A stretch of 64,000 nucleotides of DNA from NCBI GenBank assembly GCA_036936605.1, contig JAUPFV010000004.1, forward strand, positions 293,860,009 through 293,924,008. Reading direction: 5' to 3'. The notes under the pieces were generated by a model, which saw only the letters and a program-made list of their open reading frames with translations, searched no databases and was not told the DNA's origin. This document shows positions 1-10,903 of this stretch, one piece after another; the first letter of the stretch is position 1; every line of letters starts with the position of its first letter. This DNA comes from Limnanthes douglasii subsp. nivea. Its lineage: Eukaryota > Streptophyta > Magnoliopsida > Brassicales > Limnanthaceae. A program made the position numbers and the translations under genes.

Positions 1-110
1 TTCACCCACCACTACAGTCTGACCAAGTATCTTACAAACAACATCCAATTTTATATGAATTACATACTTAAACAATTGTCCCCAAAAAACGAATTTAACA
101 TAGATATTAA

Positions 111-330
111 CTACCATCGTCGGTTTGTGTTTGAGTCATTTAGGAAATGCTTAAAGATTTCAGCTCTGTTTGTTGCGGGCATATCATCTCCATATTTCAA
201 AGGAAAATACCTTTTTTGAATGATGTCTTTCGCATACTCACAAACAAACATCCCACCGTCAAGGTTGTCCTTTTTCTACTGTGGGATATTTCTTATCGTC
301 TTGATTTTGTATCCACCCTTCAGAGCAGGT
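111..330 (-). pseudogene. Ulp1 catalytic-Cys exon and C-terminus
   Basis: On the minus strand this reads NLDGGMFVCEYAKDII followed by about 35 residues including DDMPATN and a natural stop at 111-113. The usual Ulp1 box is D-C-G-x-F-V; here the Cys codon is GGT (255-257), so the nucleophile is missing. A TAG at 276-278 replaces a likely Gln codon just upstream. The separate ORF on the plus strand across this exon is a shadow. Confidence 0.6.
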
Positions 331-477
331 ATGTATTTTTTCTCGATGCAATAGGCCAACTTTAAAATCAAGGAACCCCACATTACATTGTGATTTAAGT
401 TATATACTTAATGTGATTTCTAAAGAGCGTATGAGGATGCTATTGTTATGAACTAATTAGCCATATCTAGCAATTAC

Positions 478-800
478 CCCATATCACACCTGCGATACGT
501 CTACATACTAATGCTGATGCAAAAAACTTCCATTGACGTAAACCAAATGAAACCATAGAACTACGAACCAGGTCATTAGCACTGTTCCTCGTCTTATCTC
601 CAATATTTTTTCTCCATGGTAGTAGTGGGTTGTAGCTGCTAGCAATACCATTCTCAATGTCAATGACCAGTAACGTTCAGTGGTTTATTCCATCCTTGTT
701 AACGGTGCAGAGAGGAACAAGTCCAATGTATGTGTCATTTCTCATTGTTTCAAAAACTTCATCAACAATGTGTAACATGTCTCCCTTGATGGCCAGTGTT
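478..800 (-). pseudogene. Ulp1 catalytic His/Asp exon
   Basis: Minus-strand translation gives GDMLHIVDEVFETMRND, then IGLVPLCTVNKDGINH, a stop, then TLLVIDIENG. This matches the Ulp1 pattern V/P-x-x-x-x-H-W-x-L-x-V-I-D with His at 680-682 and the Asp in VID. The Trp after the His has become TGA (677-679). The exon ends at a GGG|GTAATT donor (exon end 478). The missing Trp and missing Cys downstream point to loss of function rather than to one sequencing error. Confidence 0.6.
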
Positions 801-1279
801 TGCTACGTTTTGTAATATTACTATAGTTAGTGTATTGTTTTGAGTAACATAAATAATACCAAATACACTTACAGTTGCAACTCCAGAAAGTTGAATTACG
901 CTGACCATACATGTAAACTTATTATCCAACCCTCTAACTAGTACTTTCCAATTGGCAACCTGGAGCAGCTTATATATCCAACCATCTATGATCTATCAAC
1001 GTACAATTATATTTTAAAAAACATGTAGATGATAATGATAAGAAAACAAACAACATTGTTTACCTAAAAATATAATATATTGGTCTCTAATGACATTACT
1101 AGATACCCTATTATAAAATTTCTAGATACGTCTAAAATGACATTGCTAGATACCATATAATAACATTGCCAGATACGTCTAAAATGACATCAACCGTTTG
1201 ACTAATTAGAAATTACCTGATATATTAACTATACATTTCTATATACGCTTAGTACGACATTGCGATTGCAATAAAACGG

Positions 1280-1529
1280 AATATTACCTTGAAGTCTACT
1301 TGAGTTTCGGATGGGAGTTCAATTATCTCACTCACACTAATGGCAAATACCATACTTTTGGATTGTCCTGCTCTTTTTCTCTGTTAATTCGTAACACCTT
1401 GTTGTACTCACTTACATCTATTATTTGCGTTGTGGCTATACGTTTTGGCCAATCTTCGTAACTCAGTTGTGGTTCTCCCACCCGAGTCTGACTAAGTAAG
1501 TTCCACTCTGGAAACTCATCCGCAACCAC
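1280..1529 (-). pseudogene. Ulp1-gene exon upstream of the catalytic core
   Basis: The exon follows a TTACAG acceptor and reads VVADEFPEWNLLSQTRVG, then LSYEDWPKRIATTQIID and DNPKVWYLPLV. It has the look of the segment that leads into the Ulp1 core in plant Ulp1-like proteins. Near 1340 the sense frame appears to shift (the next codons read SVSEIIELPSETQVDF in another frame), so one small indel is likely. The downstream donor is not certain. Confidence 0.4.
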
Positions 1530-1595
1530 CTGTAATATATCCAATTAATTCCCTAACATTAATGGTCGATGATATTAAGACAAAGATCCACTTAC

Positions 1596-1850
1596 ATCGA
1601 GATTTATTGAACCTTCGTCCATAGATTCCAAAGTACATCGCTTCTCGTTTGAGTTTGCTACAGCCTTGTCACATTCTTCATAAAATAATTGTGTGCAGTC
1701 TACAAAACTTTCATCAACAAATGGTATATCGAAACGTACGGGGATTGTGTATGAAGCTGCTTTATCTAGTCTGGGTGTTTCATGCTTAATGCTGCTATTT
1801 CCAGGTTTTCTGATATCTCCCCACCAACCTGTTCTACTTCTTCCGCTCTT
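1596..1850 (-). pseudogene. Linker exon of the Ulp1-like gene
   Basis: The minus strand reads RFDIPFVDESFVDCTQLFYEE in a larger open segment with KRCTLESMDEGSINLD ending at a clean GAT|GTAAG donor (exon end 1596). An in-frame TAG interrupts the segment near 1773. No domain is recognised. It lies between the acidic linker exon and the Ulp1 core, as expected for a spacer of this protein type. Confidence 0.35.
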
Positions 1851-2825
1851 TCAGGCTACGTAAGTAATTCAAACTTTGTTGTGGGTTGCTTTTCTTCATT
1901 ATGAATTTGAATAACTTTAACGGCTGCCACTGTTTGTGATACTTGTTCGCACTTTGCTACTTTTTCTTATCCATAGGCCGTTAACGTTGGTACAGCTGAC
2001 TGATGGTTGTATTCAATTCCTGCTACATGTCTTTCTTCCAGTCCCTAATAATGTGAAGATAAACATGTTATTGGGATTTGTTTGGTTTAGGCATTGCTAG
2101 ATGAAACTACATGTTACCCATATACATTGCGATTTACTTGCACAACTGATTCCTAGACATCCTAATATGAGAAAATTTTCCAGCAACCATACATTGCGAG
2201 TTAAGTGCATTAGTGCTTGCTAGATTAGTTATTCTAGTCGGTGCGAACTACACCCTATTAAGTTTGCTAGACGCTAACATATATGAATGTAATTTCCAAA
2301 TTGAAGGATTTCAAGGTTGTGATTGCCCCGTAAACCTTTCATACGATTTATATGCATTCAATATCGTTACTCTTTTGACCATAAAATGTAGTATATATCA
2401 GATGACCTACCTAACATTGTGTTTTGCATTATTGGTTTACCTTGTAATTGCTAGATACCTTATATTAATAATTGAGATTTATGAGACATCATGTTGCAAA
2501 CAACAAAAAAACATTGCAAGTATACAACTTATCTTACAGTGTTGATATCAAACCTAGACTTTGCAAAAAAACAAAACAACAATCCATCATAGCCAATATC
2601 AAACCTAGACTTTGAAAACTTCAAAACATACCGACACATAAAACTATATACTGTTGAATCTTAACGATTCTAAGATCCACTTACATCCTCACTTCATGTC
2701 TTCACCACCTTCTCAACTCTAGGTTCTGGAATTAGGACTTTATGTGTTGTATGCTCTTGGCTAGTAGACGAGTCGTCAATGTTTTTGGTTGAATCCGTAG
2801 TGGTTTCGACCAACTGTTATGTAGT

Positions 2826-3518
2826 TTATTCTTTACTCAGACCCGTCTCTACTGCTTCCAAGTTTAGTGTATCCGGAGCCTTGTTGATGACAGAGTCGTT
2901 TCCTCCAGTTTCAGTATCGGTTTCAACCAACTGTTCTGCATTTTCTGGTTTCTCCACTTGTTCTTCGGTAGTTTCGGTTTCATGTCCGTCCACGAGTAAC
3001 TCCTTCCCATCACTCTCATAAGATCTCACTTCCTGTCCATGTTCCACTACTACCATTTCATTTTCTACGCCGACATTAAGATTTAGGCATGCGAACGTGC
3101 CATTACCAACATTATCCGCCTCCCCATCCCCTTTCTCCTTCACATGGACATCTACAACTGTCGATTTTGGTGCAATATCTGACCTAGCAGCTGCTGCATC
3201 CTCTAACGTAGGATCTTTCCTAGGTTCAACAGGTGTTTTATCATCATGTTCACCTGTAACTCCTCGTAAGTTCATCTCTTCAGATCCTTCATTTCCATTT
3301 TCTTCGACTATCTCCATCTTCTTCTCTTTTTCCGCTGTTTCGTTTACCTCAACATGCTCGGATACAATAATTTTTGGGGTATCTGAAATATCGTGGCTCT
3401 TCTTTTTTCTAAATCCATTCCTACGAGATTGGTAAACAATTATTTTCTTAATTACCTTCTCGCTAGTATTCGCAGCCATACGTTCAGTATCCTCTTTATC
3501 TTCACAGCAAAATGGCAT
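2826..3518 (-). CDS. Acidic linker exon of the Ulp1-like gene
   Basis: A 230-codon open frame rich in Glu, Asp, Lys and Val, without a recognisable fold; it begins MPFCCEDKEDTER and has a basic patch SRRNGFRKKK. Composition suggests a disordered acidic linker. Its position between the coiled-coil exon (3646-4175) and the Ulp1 exons, on the same strand, is why I treat it as part of one gene. It could instead be a separate small ORF; the ATG at 3518 is not proven to be a start. A plus-strand Ser-rich ORF over the same bases is a shadow. Confidence 0.4.
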   Translation of the reverse strand: MPFCCEDKEDTERMAANTSEKVIKKIIVYQSRRNGFRKKKSHDISDTPKIIVSEHVEVNETAEKEKKMEIVEENGNEGSEEMNLRGVTGEHDDKTPVEPRKDPTLEDAAAARSDIAPKSTVVDVHVKEKGDGEADNVGNGTFACLNLNVGVENEMVVVEHGQEVRSYESDGKELLVDGHETETTEEQVEKPENAEQLVETDTETGGNDSVINKAPDTLNLEAVETGLSKE

Positions 3519-3645
3519 CGATAAGGTGTTGAAAAGTTCAGAATTTTAAGCATTTACAGTATCCGCTGCTACCTCGAGCTTTGTTTTCAACTAATTTAAC
3601 TCGATCCACACTCCTTCAACCCGTGTCAAACAAGCATGTTAAATA

Positions 3646-4175
3646 TTATTTTCGAATTTGTATACTTGGTGTCTCCCAGAAACTCATACCAATACTCAGT
3701 TTTTTCTTTTTCCGTTCAAGCGACAACTTCAGCCGCTTATTATCAACTTCTAAGCGGTACATCCTGCTTCTCTTTTTCACCATCACCCTGTCATATAACA
3801 TCGATTGTGATAGTCCAGCAAAACTTGCAATAATAGACCTACAGTGCCCTTTCTTTTTCTTGTTGTTCGTTTTCGTTGGCGTCGAGTTCTTCTTGGCCAT
3901 GAATTCATGCAGTGTAACATCATAATCATCCCCTGTCGGTGGCGGTGTTGTGTTGTCCTCAAGCTCAATTTCTGATCTCCTTTTAAGACTTGTTCCAGCC
4001 TGATCATGGAACAATTCCTTCTGCCTTTTGAGTGTTCTGTTTGCAACATACTTCTTTATTTTATGACTTCTTACCTCACTCGTTCGTGCTCCACCTTCAG
4101 AGCTCCATCCTAATTTCCCCCTTCTAAAAGCTTCCGATTTAGCATCTGTCAAAGATATCTCTTCGTCCATAACCT
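3646..4175 (-). CDS. Basic/coiled-coil linker exon of the Ulp1-like gene
   Basis: About 174 codons preceded by a TTGTTAG acceptor-like site, starting MDEEISLTDAKSEAFRRGK. The middle has a TPPPTGDDYD segment and Lys-rich runs (KTNNKKKKGH), and the end is a short predicted helix rich in Arg/Lys/Leu (EVDNKRLKLSLERKKKK). No catalytic motif is visible. A possible donor (CAA|GTATAC) lies near residue 168. It is interpreted as the nuclear, charged spacer between the DUF1985-like and Ulp1 parts; this is inference from order and strand. Confidence 0.4.
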
Positions 4176-4922
4176 AACAAATCAACAAATACAAATTATC
4201 AGTTTATTAGTTTTCAGAATCACAATTGCGATTGCCTCACAAATTTTTAATCCTGTTTTCTATTTACGTTTAAGTATAATTGCTAGATAGGGTTGGTCAT
4301 ATGGTTGCTACTTACGCTATATGTTTCATTGCTAGATACGTTATATTCTAATATATTGCTAGACCAGTTAATCTATAAAATTTCTAGATACGTTGTATTA
4401 TACCATCAGCTACGCATTCATATTTATCTTACCCGCGAATCTCTAAAATTGCTAGGCATTGGTATTTCAACCTCCATGAAACTGTGCTCCATCAAAAAGG
4501 GTTGCATACAAAATAAAAAAACATTAAAATATTCTTTTAATAACTCACATAATCACATAAGGCATCGTTCTTACAAATAGAACAGCAACGCATCTGATAA
4601 CTCTCCCGAGCTTTCCGACCCTAATATATTTATATAGTGGCGTGTGCAGCTTCTCAAGTATAGCTCTAGACTAGTCGTAGTCGTTTATTTTCTCCAGATC
4701 CTCCACGTAGAATACAACGGTTCAGCCCACTATATCACCTTAAAACTGAAAAGAAGAGTGTCGAGCATATGAAAAGTATGAGCAAATGAGCAACACCATT
4801 CGCTTCGTCCTCCCCTCCGTCCCTAATAGTTTTTTATATCGATTCCTGCACACCAAAGAACATCATACTCCTTTACTGCAACAAAAAATCAAAACAAATA
4901 CAAATTTCAAGATTTTATTTAC

Positions 4923-5405
4923 CTTTATCAATGAATTCGAAACTGATTTGTCGTTCGTCGGCCCGCTCTTGCTTGCGCGTAGGCTCAAAGAAAACTTTTG
5001 CATTAACACGGAATCGTTCTCAGCCCCGTCAGTGTACCGACCGATAAAGGCCCCCGATTTACTGATAGGCATCTCTTCATCCCTATGTTTCAGGCCAAAA
5101 ATTGCCTTCACATCCCTCGTAGTTAAGTTCATATACTTATGCCCTATTTTGAAAGTCTGAATCTCACATCGTATGCAAATCTCCTCGATTAGTTTGTGGA
5201 ACTTCTTCAGCTTCAAATCCTCGTTCCTTACGTCGAACGATGTTTTGAGAAACATATAAAATGGAGTGTCTCTAGCAGCTTCTATGTGTTCTGTCGTAAT
5301 TATATTTCTCCTCAGAAGGTTAATTAGACTTACTAACCCAGACCTATAGAATAACCCAGACCTATAGAATATGCATGTGGAAGTTATGTTGCTTGCATAA
5401 ATCGT
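4923..5405 (-). CDS. DUF1985-like domain exon
   Basis: The minus strand reads INLLRRNIITTEHIEAARDT then PFYMFLKTSF, KFHKLIEEICIRCE and MNLTTRDVKAIFGLKHRDEE. The block L-T-x-x-x-V-x-x-I-F-G-L-K, about 50 residues after a TPF-x-x-F-L motif, is typical of DUF1985 domains found N-terminal to Ulp1 domains in plants. The exon ends at a clean AAG|GTAAAT donor (exon end 4923), so the ORF that runs on to 4863 includes intron. It carries an 18 bp in-frame tandem duplication (5334-5369) giving FYRSGL twice. Function of the domain is unknown. Confidence 0.55.
5334..5369. repeat. 18 bp perfect tandem duplication inside the DUF1985-like exon
   Basis: TAACCCAGACCTATAGAA occurs twice in a row. On the minus strand it adds exactly six codons (FYRSGL twice) without breaking the frame. 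Confidence 0.9.
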
Positions 5406-6001
5406 AATTGTTAGTTAAGTACAAATACAAAACATTTAAAATTTATAACTTAAATCGCAACCACCAAACAAATCAGTACAGAATATCCCACGTTGCTATT
5501 ATACTAACCTTTCCTTATAATCCATTTGCTAGACATTACCAAGCAAACTATGATTGTGTTTACCAACAAGCAAAAACACCACAAAATTACAAAAATTACT
5601 ATACATAGTGTGCCAATACTACATCACTTGTAGACATTGCTAGATAAGTGGAAAAAATATTGAACTATGATGTGATTTCAGACTAAATGAACGTCCACGA
5701 CCTTCTTCTCTGATTCCCTATCCTGATATCAACACACAAACTACCACAGCATCTGCCGGCAACCATTTATATGCATCAAAACTTTACAACCCTAAACTAC
5801 TTTGAACTCAAACAAATGAAATTTCAAAAAAATAACGAAAACCAAAAATACGTACGAAATCAGATACATAACACTAACGAAATCAACACAGAAAACGCAC
5901 GTAAACTATCTCCTCCACTTATTCGAAACCAACGAGGGTAAACAACGATGTTACCGATTGTTTTCCGGCCAACACAACATCAAACGGAGAGAAAAACTAA
6001 C

Positions 6002-6180
6002 CTGTTACAGTAAAAATCGTCGGAAAATATCTCGAGAGGCTGTTGATGCCGGCGACGACATCTTTTTCACCGTCAGACGGAATCGGCGACGGTTAAATTC
6101 GCCGGAAAGATTAAACCTAAAAAGTTGTATTGACGGTGGATTTTTTCTTCAGTGTCGGGTCTTGTCTCTCTCTTCAAAAT
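6002..6180 (-). other. Probable 5' exon / leader of the Ulp1-like gene
   Basis: This stretch is richer in G+C than its surroundings, holds a pyrimidine-rich leader (TCTCTCTCTTC on plus near 6165-6180) and ends in a CAG|GTTAGT donor (exon end 6002). A short frame from an ATG at 6059-6061 (MSSPASTASRDIFRRFLL) meets a stop right before the donor, so the segment may be untranslated. No TATA box was assigned. Confidence 0.3.
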
Positions 6181-6983
6181 TAGAAATGTAAAATTGAAAG
6201 AAATAGTAATTCAAAAATCATTTACAAGAAAAAAAAGAGTAGGTTCTAACACAAACGATCCTTTTCATCTTAAAGGATATTTTTGTCCAATATTTACTTC
6301 TAAATACTTTAAAAAAAAAACTATCCAATAAATACTAGTGTGTGTATTATAAACCTAAGAAGAAGAAATTTATGACTACTTTTTCCACATTTAAAACTAT
6401 TTGGTTCGTGAGATGAATATCACTCATGATAAGTTCAAGTTATCGTCCACAGATTGGGTCATATAACGAATATTTTTCATTTCTTACAAACTCTTAAACA
6501 AACAAACAATTGACTGTAATACAACATTAAAAAAGTAAAAATAAAATACACAAGTAACTCTTTTACAATTATGTCTAAACCGAACATAGCCCTATTTTCT
6601 CAGCTTTATTAGTAACATTGACAATAAGAAGAGTGTACATAATAATTGAAGAATTAATCTATCATGATTCATGTGGTTGAAACGTGACTTGACGTTTGCA
6701 GAAGAATAGGGATTGAACAATAAGGATACGTTCTTTTCAGAAGAAAATCATTTAATTTTCCTTTAGGACAACTTTGGAGCAAGTGGAGGGAGTAGTCTCT
6801 TCTAGCTTCATGTTCATGTTCATGTTCATGTCACCTTCACCTTCACATTTTCGATTTTTATGTTTTGTTTGTTTCTTTGAACCCTAAGAGTTTGGTATAG
6901 AAAAATGGGTTTTCTAAAAGAAATTGACATTTTAGAGATATGGCAGATGGAGAGGAAGGAAGAAGAGCTATAGCCTATCTTGA
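6181..6983. other. Non-coding stretch with a TTCATG microsatellite
   Basis: No ORF or RNA gene is supported. Four perfect copies of TTCATG lie at 6807-6830, followed by CACCTT repeats. The stretch separates the 5' end of the Ulp1-like gene from the LINE-bearing repeat. Confidence 0.6.
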
Positions 6984-7080
6984 TGTTCTAATTCATTTCT
7001 ATTAGCTTAATTATGTAATTAATTTTAATTTAGAAAATATCATTTATTTTCCCACATGTTTTTAAACTATCAATAATATT
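6984..7080. repeat. Left part of the ~710 bp repeat 'B', split by the LINE
   Basis: Bases from TGTTCTAATTCATTTC to ACTATCAATAA match 17344-17440 almost exactly. The other part of the same repeat is 14353-14968. The LINE lies between the two parts, so the copy at 17344-18090 shows the site before insertion. Confidence 0.8.
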
Positions 7081-7096
7081 TTATTATTATTATTAT
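7081..7096. repeat. Left target-site duplication of the LINE
   Basis: TTATTATTATTAT here is matched at 14353-14365. The left copy is followed directly by the T-run that is the LINE's A-rich 3' tail on the minus strand. Because the sequence is a simple TTA repeat, the exact TSD length (13 bp is the maximum shared) is uncertain. Confidence 0.6.
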
Positions 7097-7249
7097 TTTT
7101 TTTGGTATAAAAAACGCTTAAATTAATGAATAAAATTTACATGGGTTTCCATGAGGCGAGTGCCTCTTACAAGTAGCGTTACAAAGATTCTAGTGGGATG
7201 ATCCCAAGATTAAGTTACAAATGTGATAGAAGGAAATGGGATGGTCGGA

Positions 7250-10200
7250 TTATCCAGTGAAGTTCGCTTTTGTTCCTTTGAAGCGGTATCTGAGATCCGA
7301 TAGCACATGGTGTGCTACACTGGAGAAGGAGGAGCGCCTGTTGTTATAGATTCTATCGTTTCTTTCTTTCCATATGTAGTAGACTGTGGCGCAGAAGGCT
7401 GTTTTCCAGTGGGGCTGTCTATTATCCTTTGAGTTTGTCCATGTACTTGCTTGCTCTAACCATTGCGGCCAGGGGGCTAGGGGGGAGGGAAATAGCAGTT
7501 TCAGGGATAGTGATTCCCAAATTGCAGAGGAGAATTGGCATTGGGTTAGGAGGTGTTCCAAGTTTTCCGCAGAGGCTTCACATAGAACACAAGAAGGGGG
7601 GGAGTCTAAACCCCAGGAGATAAGTTTGTCTCTTGTAGAGAGTTTGTTATGGATAGCTAGCCAAGTGATGAAGGAGTGCCTGGGTATCGAAAACTTGTGC
7701 CAGACAAGGTCAGACCAGGCGACTTTGCTACTGGTTGGCTTAAGGGATTTGTAGGTGCTACTGATGGTGAAGAAATGGTGGGGCTTATTGGGAAGCCAAA
7801 TGAAAGAGTCTTTAGAGGATGAGGGGGGGGGGGGGGAGGTTTTGGATGGCGGTAATAATTTCAGACAGTTGGGGGTTGAGGTTTCGATTGGGCGCTCTGG
7901 CTTGGGAGGGCCATGCCCATCTGCCATTTTGAAAGAGGTCATTCACCTTTTGAATGTTCCGAAGGCGGGATAGATTTTGGATGGCGGGGCCATACCGGTG
8001 GGTCAGGGAGTTGGTGAATAGCCAAGGGTCGTGCCAGATGGATGTGTCAGCTCCATTGCCTATTATAACTTTGTAGAGATTGGCTGCTACTTTCCGAAGG
8101 TTGAGAATTTTCCTCCAGCTCCAGCTGCCATTAGATGGAGTGGGGATGGTCCAAATGCAGTTGTTCTTTATCTTTTCTGTCAATATCCATTGGGTCCAAA
8201 TGGAGTTCTCGTTTTTTGTGAGAATTGACCAGAGGAGCTTAAGGGCAGCCGCCTGATTCCAGGTTTTTAAGTCTGGGATCCCAAGGCCGCCCTCATCTTT
8301 GGACACTGTAACCCTTTCCCAAGCTATCTTTGCTCCTGTAGTCTTCATTTCTGATCCGGACCAGAGAAATCTGCGGATGAGCTGGGATAGCTCTTTGATA
8401 ACTCTGACTGGGAGGATGAAAATTGAGGACCAGTAAACTTGGCTTGCAAAAAGAACTGAGCTGATTAGCTGGAGGCGCCCGGCGTAAGAGAGATGCTTTG
8501 AGGTCCAAGAGTTAATTCGGTTGGTTATTTTGAGGAATAGGGGTCTACAATCGTTGTAGGATAGGCGGGAGGTGATGAGGGGAACTCCCAGGTAACGAAC
8601 GGGGAGGGAACCTTCGACAAAGTTGATGAGGGAGAGGATGTCTTGTTTAGTGTTCGTGGAAGTACCAGAGAAAAAGATGTGGCTTTTGGAGGGGTTGAGT
8701 TGGAGTCCTGAGAGGGTTGCAAATTCTTGAAGTCCTTTATGGATGAGCTTAATGGAGGGGAGGTTGGCTCTGCAGAGGATTAGGAGGTCATCTGCAAAGC
8801 ACAAGTTGATGATACGGAGCTTTTGACATTTCCAATGGAATCCGAAAGCTGGGAGGCGGCTTTTTTCCTGAAGGATGCTGGAGAGTACCTGCATTACAAT
8901 AACAAAAATATACGGGGATAGAGGGTCTCCCTGCCTGAGACCTTTAGCCCCCGGAAAGAAATCCGAAGATTTTCCATTTATGCTAACTGCATAGGAGGGG
9001 GTGGTGATGCATTGGATGATCCAGTTTATCATGTCAATGGGGAAATTCATGGCAAGCAAGATGTCAAGCACGAGCTCCCATCTGACATTGTCAAAAGCTT
9101 TTTTGAGGTCTATCTTAAGGGCACATCTGGGTCCTTTTCGGTTGGTGTGGTACCCATGAAGAAGATTTTGAGAGAGAAGGATGTTGTCCACAATGGATCT
9201 ACCCGGGACAAAGGCGGATTGGGAGGGATCAATTAGGAAAGGGAGCGCTGGCTTAATCCTGTTAGCAATGATCTTAGATATTGCTTTGTAGATGACATTG
9301 CAACAAGCTATAGGTCTGAAGTCCGAAGGATGAGTGGGAGAGTCTGTTTTAGGTATTAGGGCTATGAGGGTTTTGTTCCAGCTAGGATCGATTTTTCCTT
9401 TGGAGAAGAAAGATGTAATCCCTTTGCAGACGTCATGGCCTACTGTCGCCCAGCAGGATTTGAAGAAATCCGCACTGTAGCCATCAGGTCCAGGGGCCTT
9501 GTCACTGTTGATAGAGAAGAGGGCTTGCTTGATTTCTTCATCAGTAATCGGATTAGTCATGGTCGGGATAAGATGCGGGGGGACCGAGGTTTTGATCAGC
9601 TTCCTAATTCGATCTGGGCCAGGGTAGTTTTTTGAGCTGGGGGTGCCTAGTTGAGTACGAAAGAAATTGATGAAGGTGGAGGCGATAGATCGGGGGTTAG
9701 AGCTTAAGGAGCCATCCTCCTTTTGAATAGAGAGAATCTTGTTTCTGGCTCTATGGGCTCGGATGCTATTGTGGAAAAACTTGGTGTTTTTGTCCCCAAG
9801 CTGAAGCCAGGATTCTCTGGATTTTTGCTTAAAGAAAGATTCCTCCGCCCGACTGAAGAAGATGTAGGAGTCGGAAGCCTCTTTTTCGAGAGAGATGAAA
9901 TTTCGATTCGAGGGGTGATTGAGGAGGTTTTCCTGAGCAAGGGCTAGAGCATTTCTAGCCTTCTCAACGCGGTCGCTGATATCACTAAAAGCGGATTTGT
10001 TTAGGGAAACAAGGGAGGGGGCCAGTCTAGCTAACTTGAAAGCTAGATTCGCCATAGGGTTCAGGTGCGTAGGGGGGCTCCAGTTACTGAGGACCAGGTC
10101 CTTGAAACTGGGGTGGAGCTTCCACATGTTGAAATATTTAAAAGGGCTTGGGGTAGTAACATAGGGAGTGGAAAGGTGGATGATGAGCGGGGTGTGGTCA

Positions 10201-10874
10201 GAGGTGAGGGGGAGGTCATAGTGGGCGAAAGGGTTAGGGAAAGAGTCGTCCCACTCCGCATTAATCAAAGCCCGGTCAATTCTAGAAGAGATTGGGTTGT
10301 TCTCTTGCTTATTAAACCAAGAGAATTGGAAACCCGAGGAGCGAAGGTCATCCAGGTTACAGGCCCTACAGCAGTCATTGAAAGCTTCTATGGAGCTATT
10401 CCATCTAGTGTCATGGCTGGTTCTCTCTCGGGGATTCCTGATGGCATTGAAATCCCCTAGAACGATCCAGGGGGAGGAAGCGACATTGAGCGCTGAGGAT
10501 CTGAGGTTGTTCCAGAGAGGAAGACGGTCCGAGTGGTCATTGAAGCCATAACAGGCCGTAAGAAAGAAATGAGCATTTCTGGCTGTCCAAATTAGGGAAC
10601 AGTGGATGGTTTGGGCCGTAATGTTTAGGATGTTCAATTTGTAAACACTTGGGTTCCAAGCTATCCAAATTCTCCCTAGATGGTGTTGGTCATGGTTCGT
10701 GCGGAAATGCCAATACGGGAGCATGGTCCGCATAATAGTCTCAGCATTTGGTGATTTGACCTTAGTCTCTAGGAGGCAAATAACATTAATACTGTTCGCG
10801 AAAACTAAATGGCGGACGTCTTTTTGACGAATCGGGTCGTTTAACCCACGGACATTCCAACAAGCTACTTTCAT
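7250..10874 (-). CDS. LINE ORF2: APE endonuclease, reverse transcriptase, zf-RVT
   Basis: The multifunctional enzyme for target-primed reverse transcription. The first 1020 codons (10874-7812) begin MKVACWNVRGLND. Endonuclease residues are present: N7, E36 (ETK), GDFN at 140-143, SRIDR near 198-201 and SDHTPL at 225-230. RT motifs follow: LIPKTDSPTHPSDFRPI near 507-522, KIDLKKAFDNV near 587, GLRQGDPLSP near 645 and FADD at 693-696. The frame breaks in a run of 14 G (7823-7836 on plus); removing one base would join it to the frame ending at 7250. That part holds the zf-RVT motif CVLC...EHLLTQC. No RNase H domain is seen after it. The ATG lies 29 bp after the ORF1 stop. Confidence 0.9.
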
Positions 10875-10903
10875 TAAGACATGATAAAATAAGGAAAGGA
10901 AAA

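Larger units (their letters stand above)
459..5650. repeat. Dispersed TTGCTAGATAC motif in the introns of the Ulp1-like gene
   Basis: The 11-mer TTGCTAGATAC and close variants recur at least 14 times, for example near 462 (reverse), 1093, 1122, 1152, 1172, 2093, 2215, 2262, 2449, 4279, 4330, 4357, 4381, 4447, 5528 and 5634. Nearly all are in plus orientation, that is antisense to the gene, and all lie outside the coding segments. Some are spaced ~25-30 bp (1120-1190) with TCTAAAATGACAT between them. It may be a worn tandem repeat or a shared intron-expanding sequence. Confidence 0.6.
111..6180 (-). pseudogene. Decayed multi-exon Ulp1-type (C48) protease gene with DUF1985-like domain
   Basis: Reading the minus strand from about 6180 down to a natural stop at 111-113 gives a plausible exon series: a GC-richer 5' exon, a DUF1985-like domain (4923-5405), charged linkers (3646-4175, 2826-3518, 1596-1850, 1280-1529) and a Ulp1 cysteine-protease domain (478-800, 111-330). 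Several junctions fit GT-AG rules (donors after 6002, 4923, 1596 and 478; acceptor before 1529). Ulp1 enzymes cleave SUMO-like proteins in the nucleus. DUF1985/Ulp1 fusions are abundant in plants, often inside Mutator-like elements; that origin is inference, since I could not find terminal inverted repeats. The gene is dead as an enzyme: catalytic Cys to Gly at 255-257, a stop after the catalytic His (677-679) and another stop at 276-278. Confidence 0.6.

Noticed and set aside
2779..3021. Plus-strand Ser-rich ORFs (also 3097-3435, 3581-3925)
   Set aside because: Antisense shadows of the acidic and basic linker exons of the Ulp1-like gene.
6807..6830. Four TTCATG units as a CRISPR-like or regulatory array
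   Set aside because: Simple microsatellite without spacers.
10065..10460. Plus-strand ORFs across the LINE (also 7312-7973, 8031, 9012, 9435, 9723, 10914-11191, 12760-14008)
   Set aside because: Opposite-strand shadows of ORF1/ORF2 with no motif of their own.
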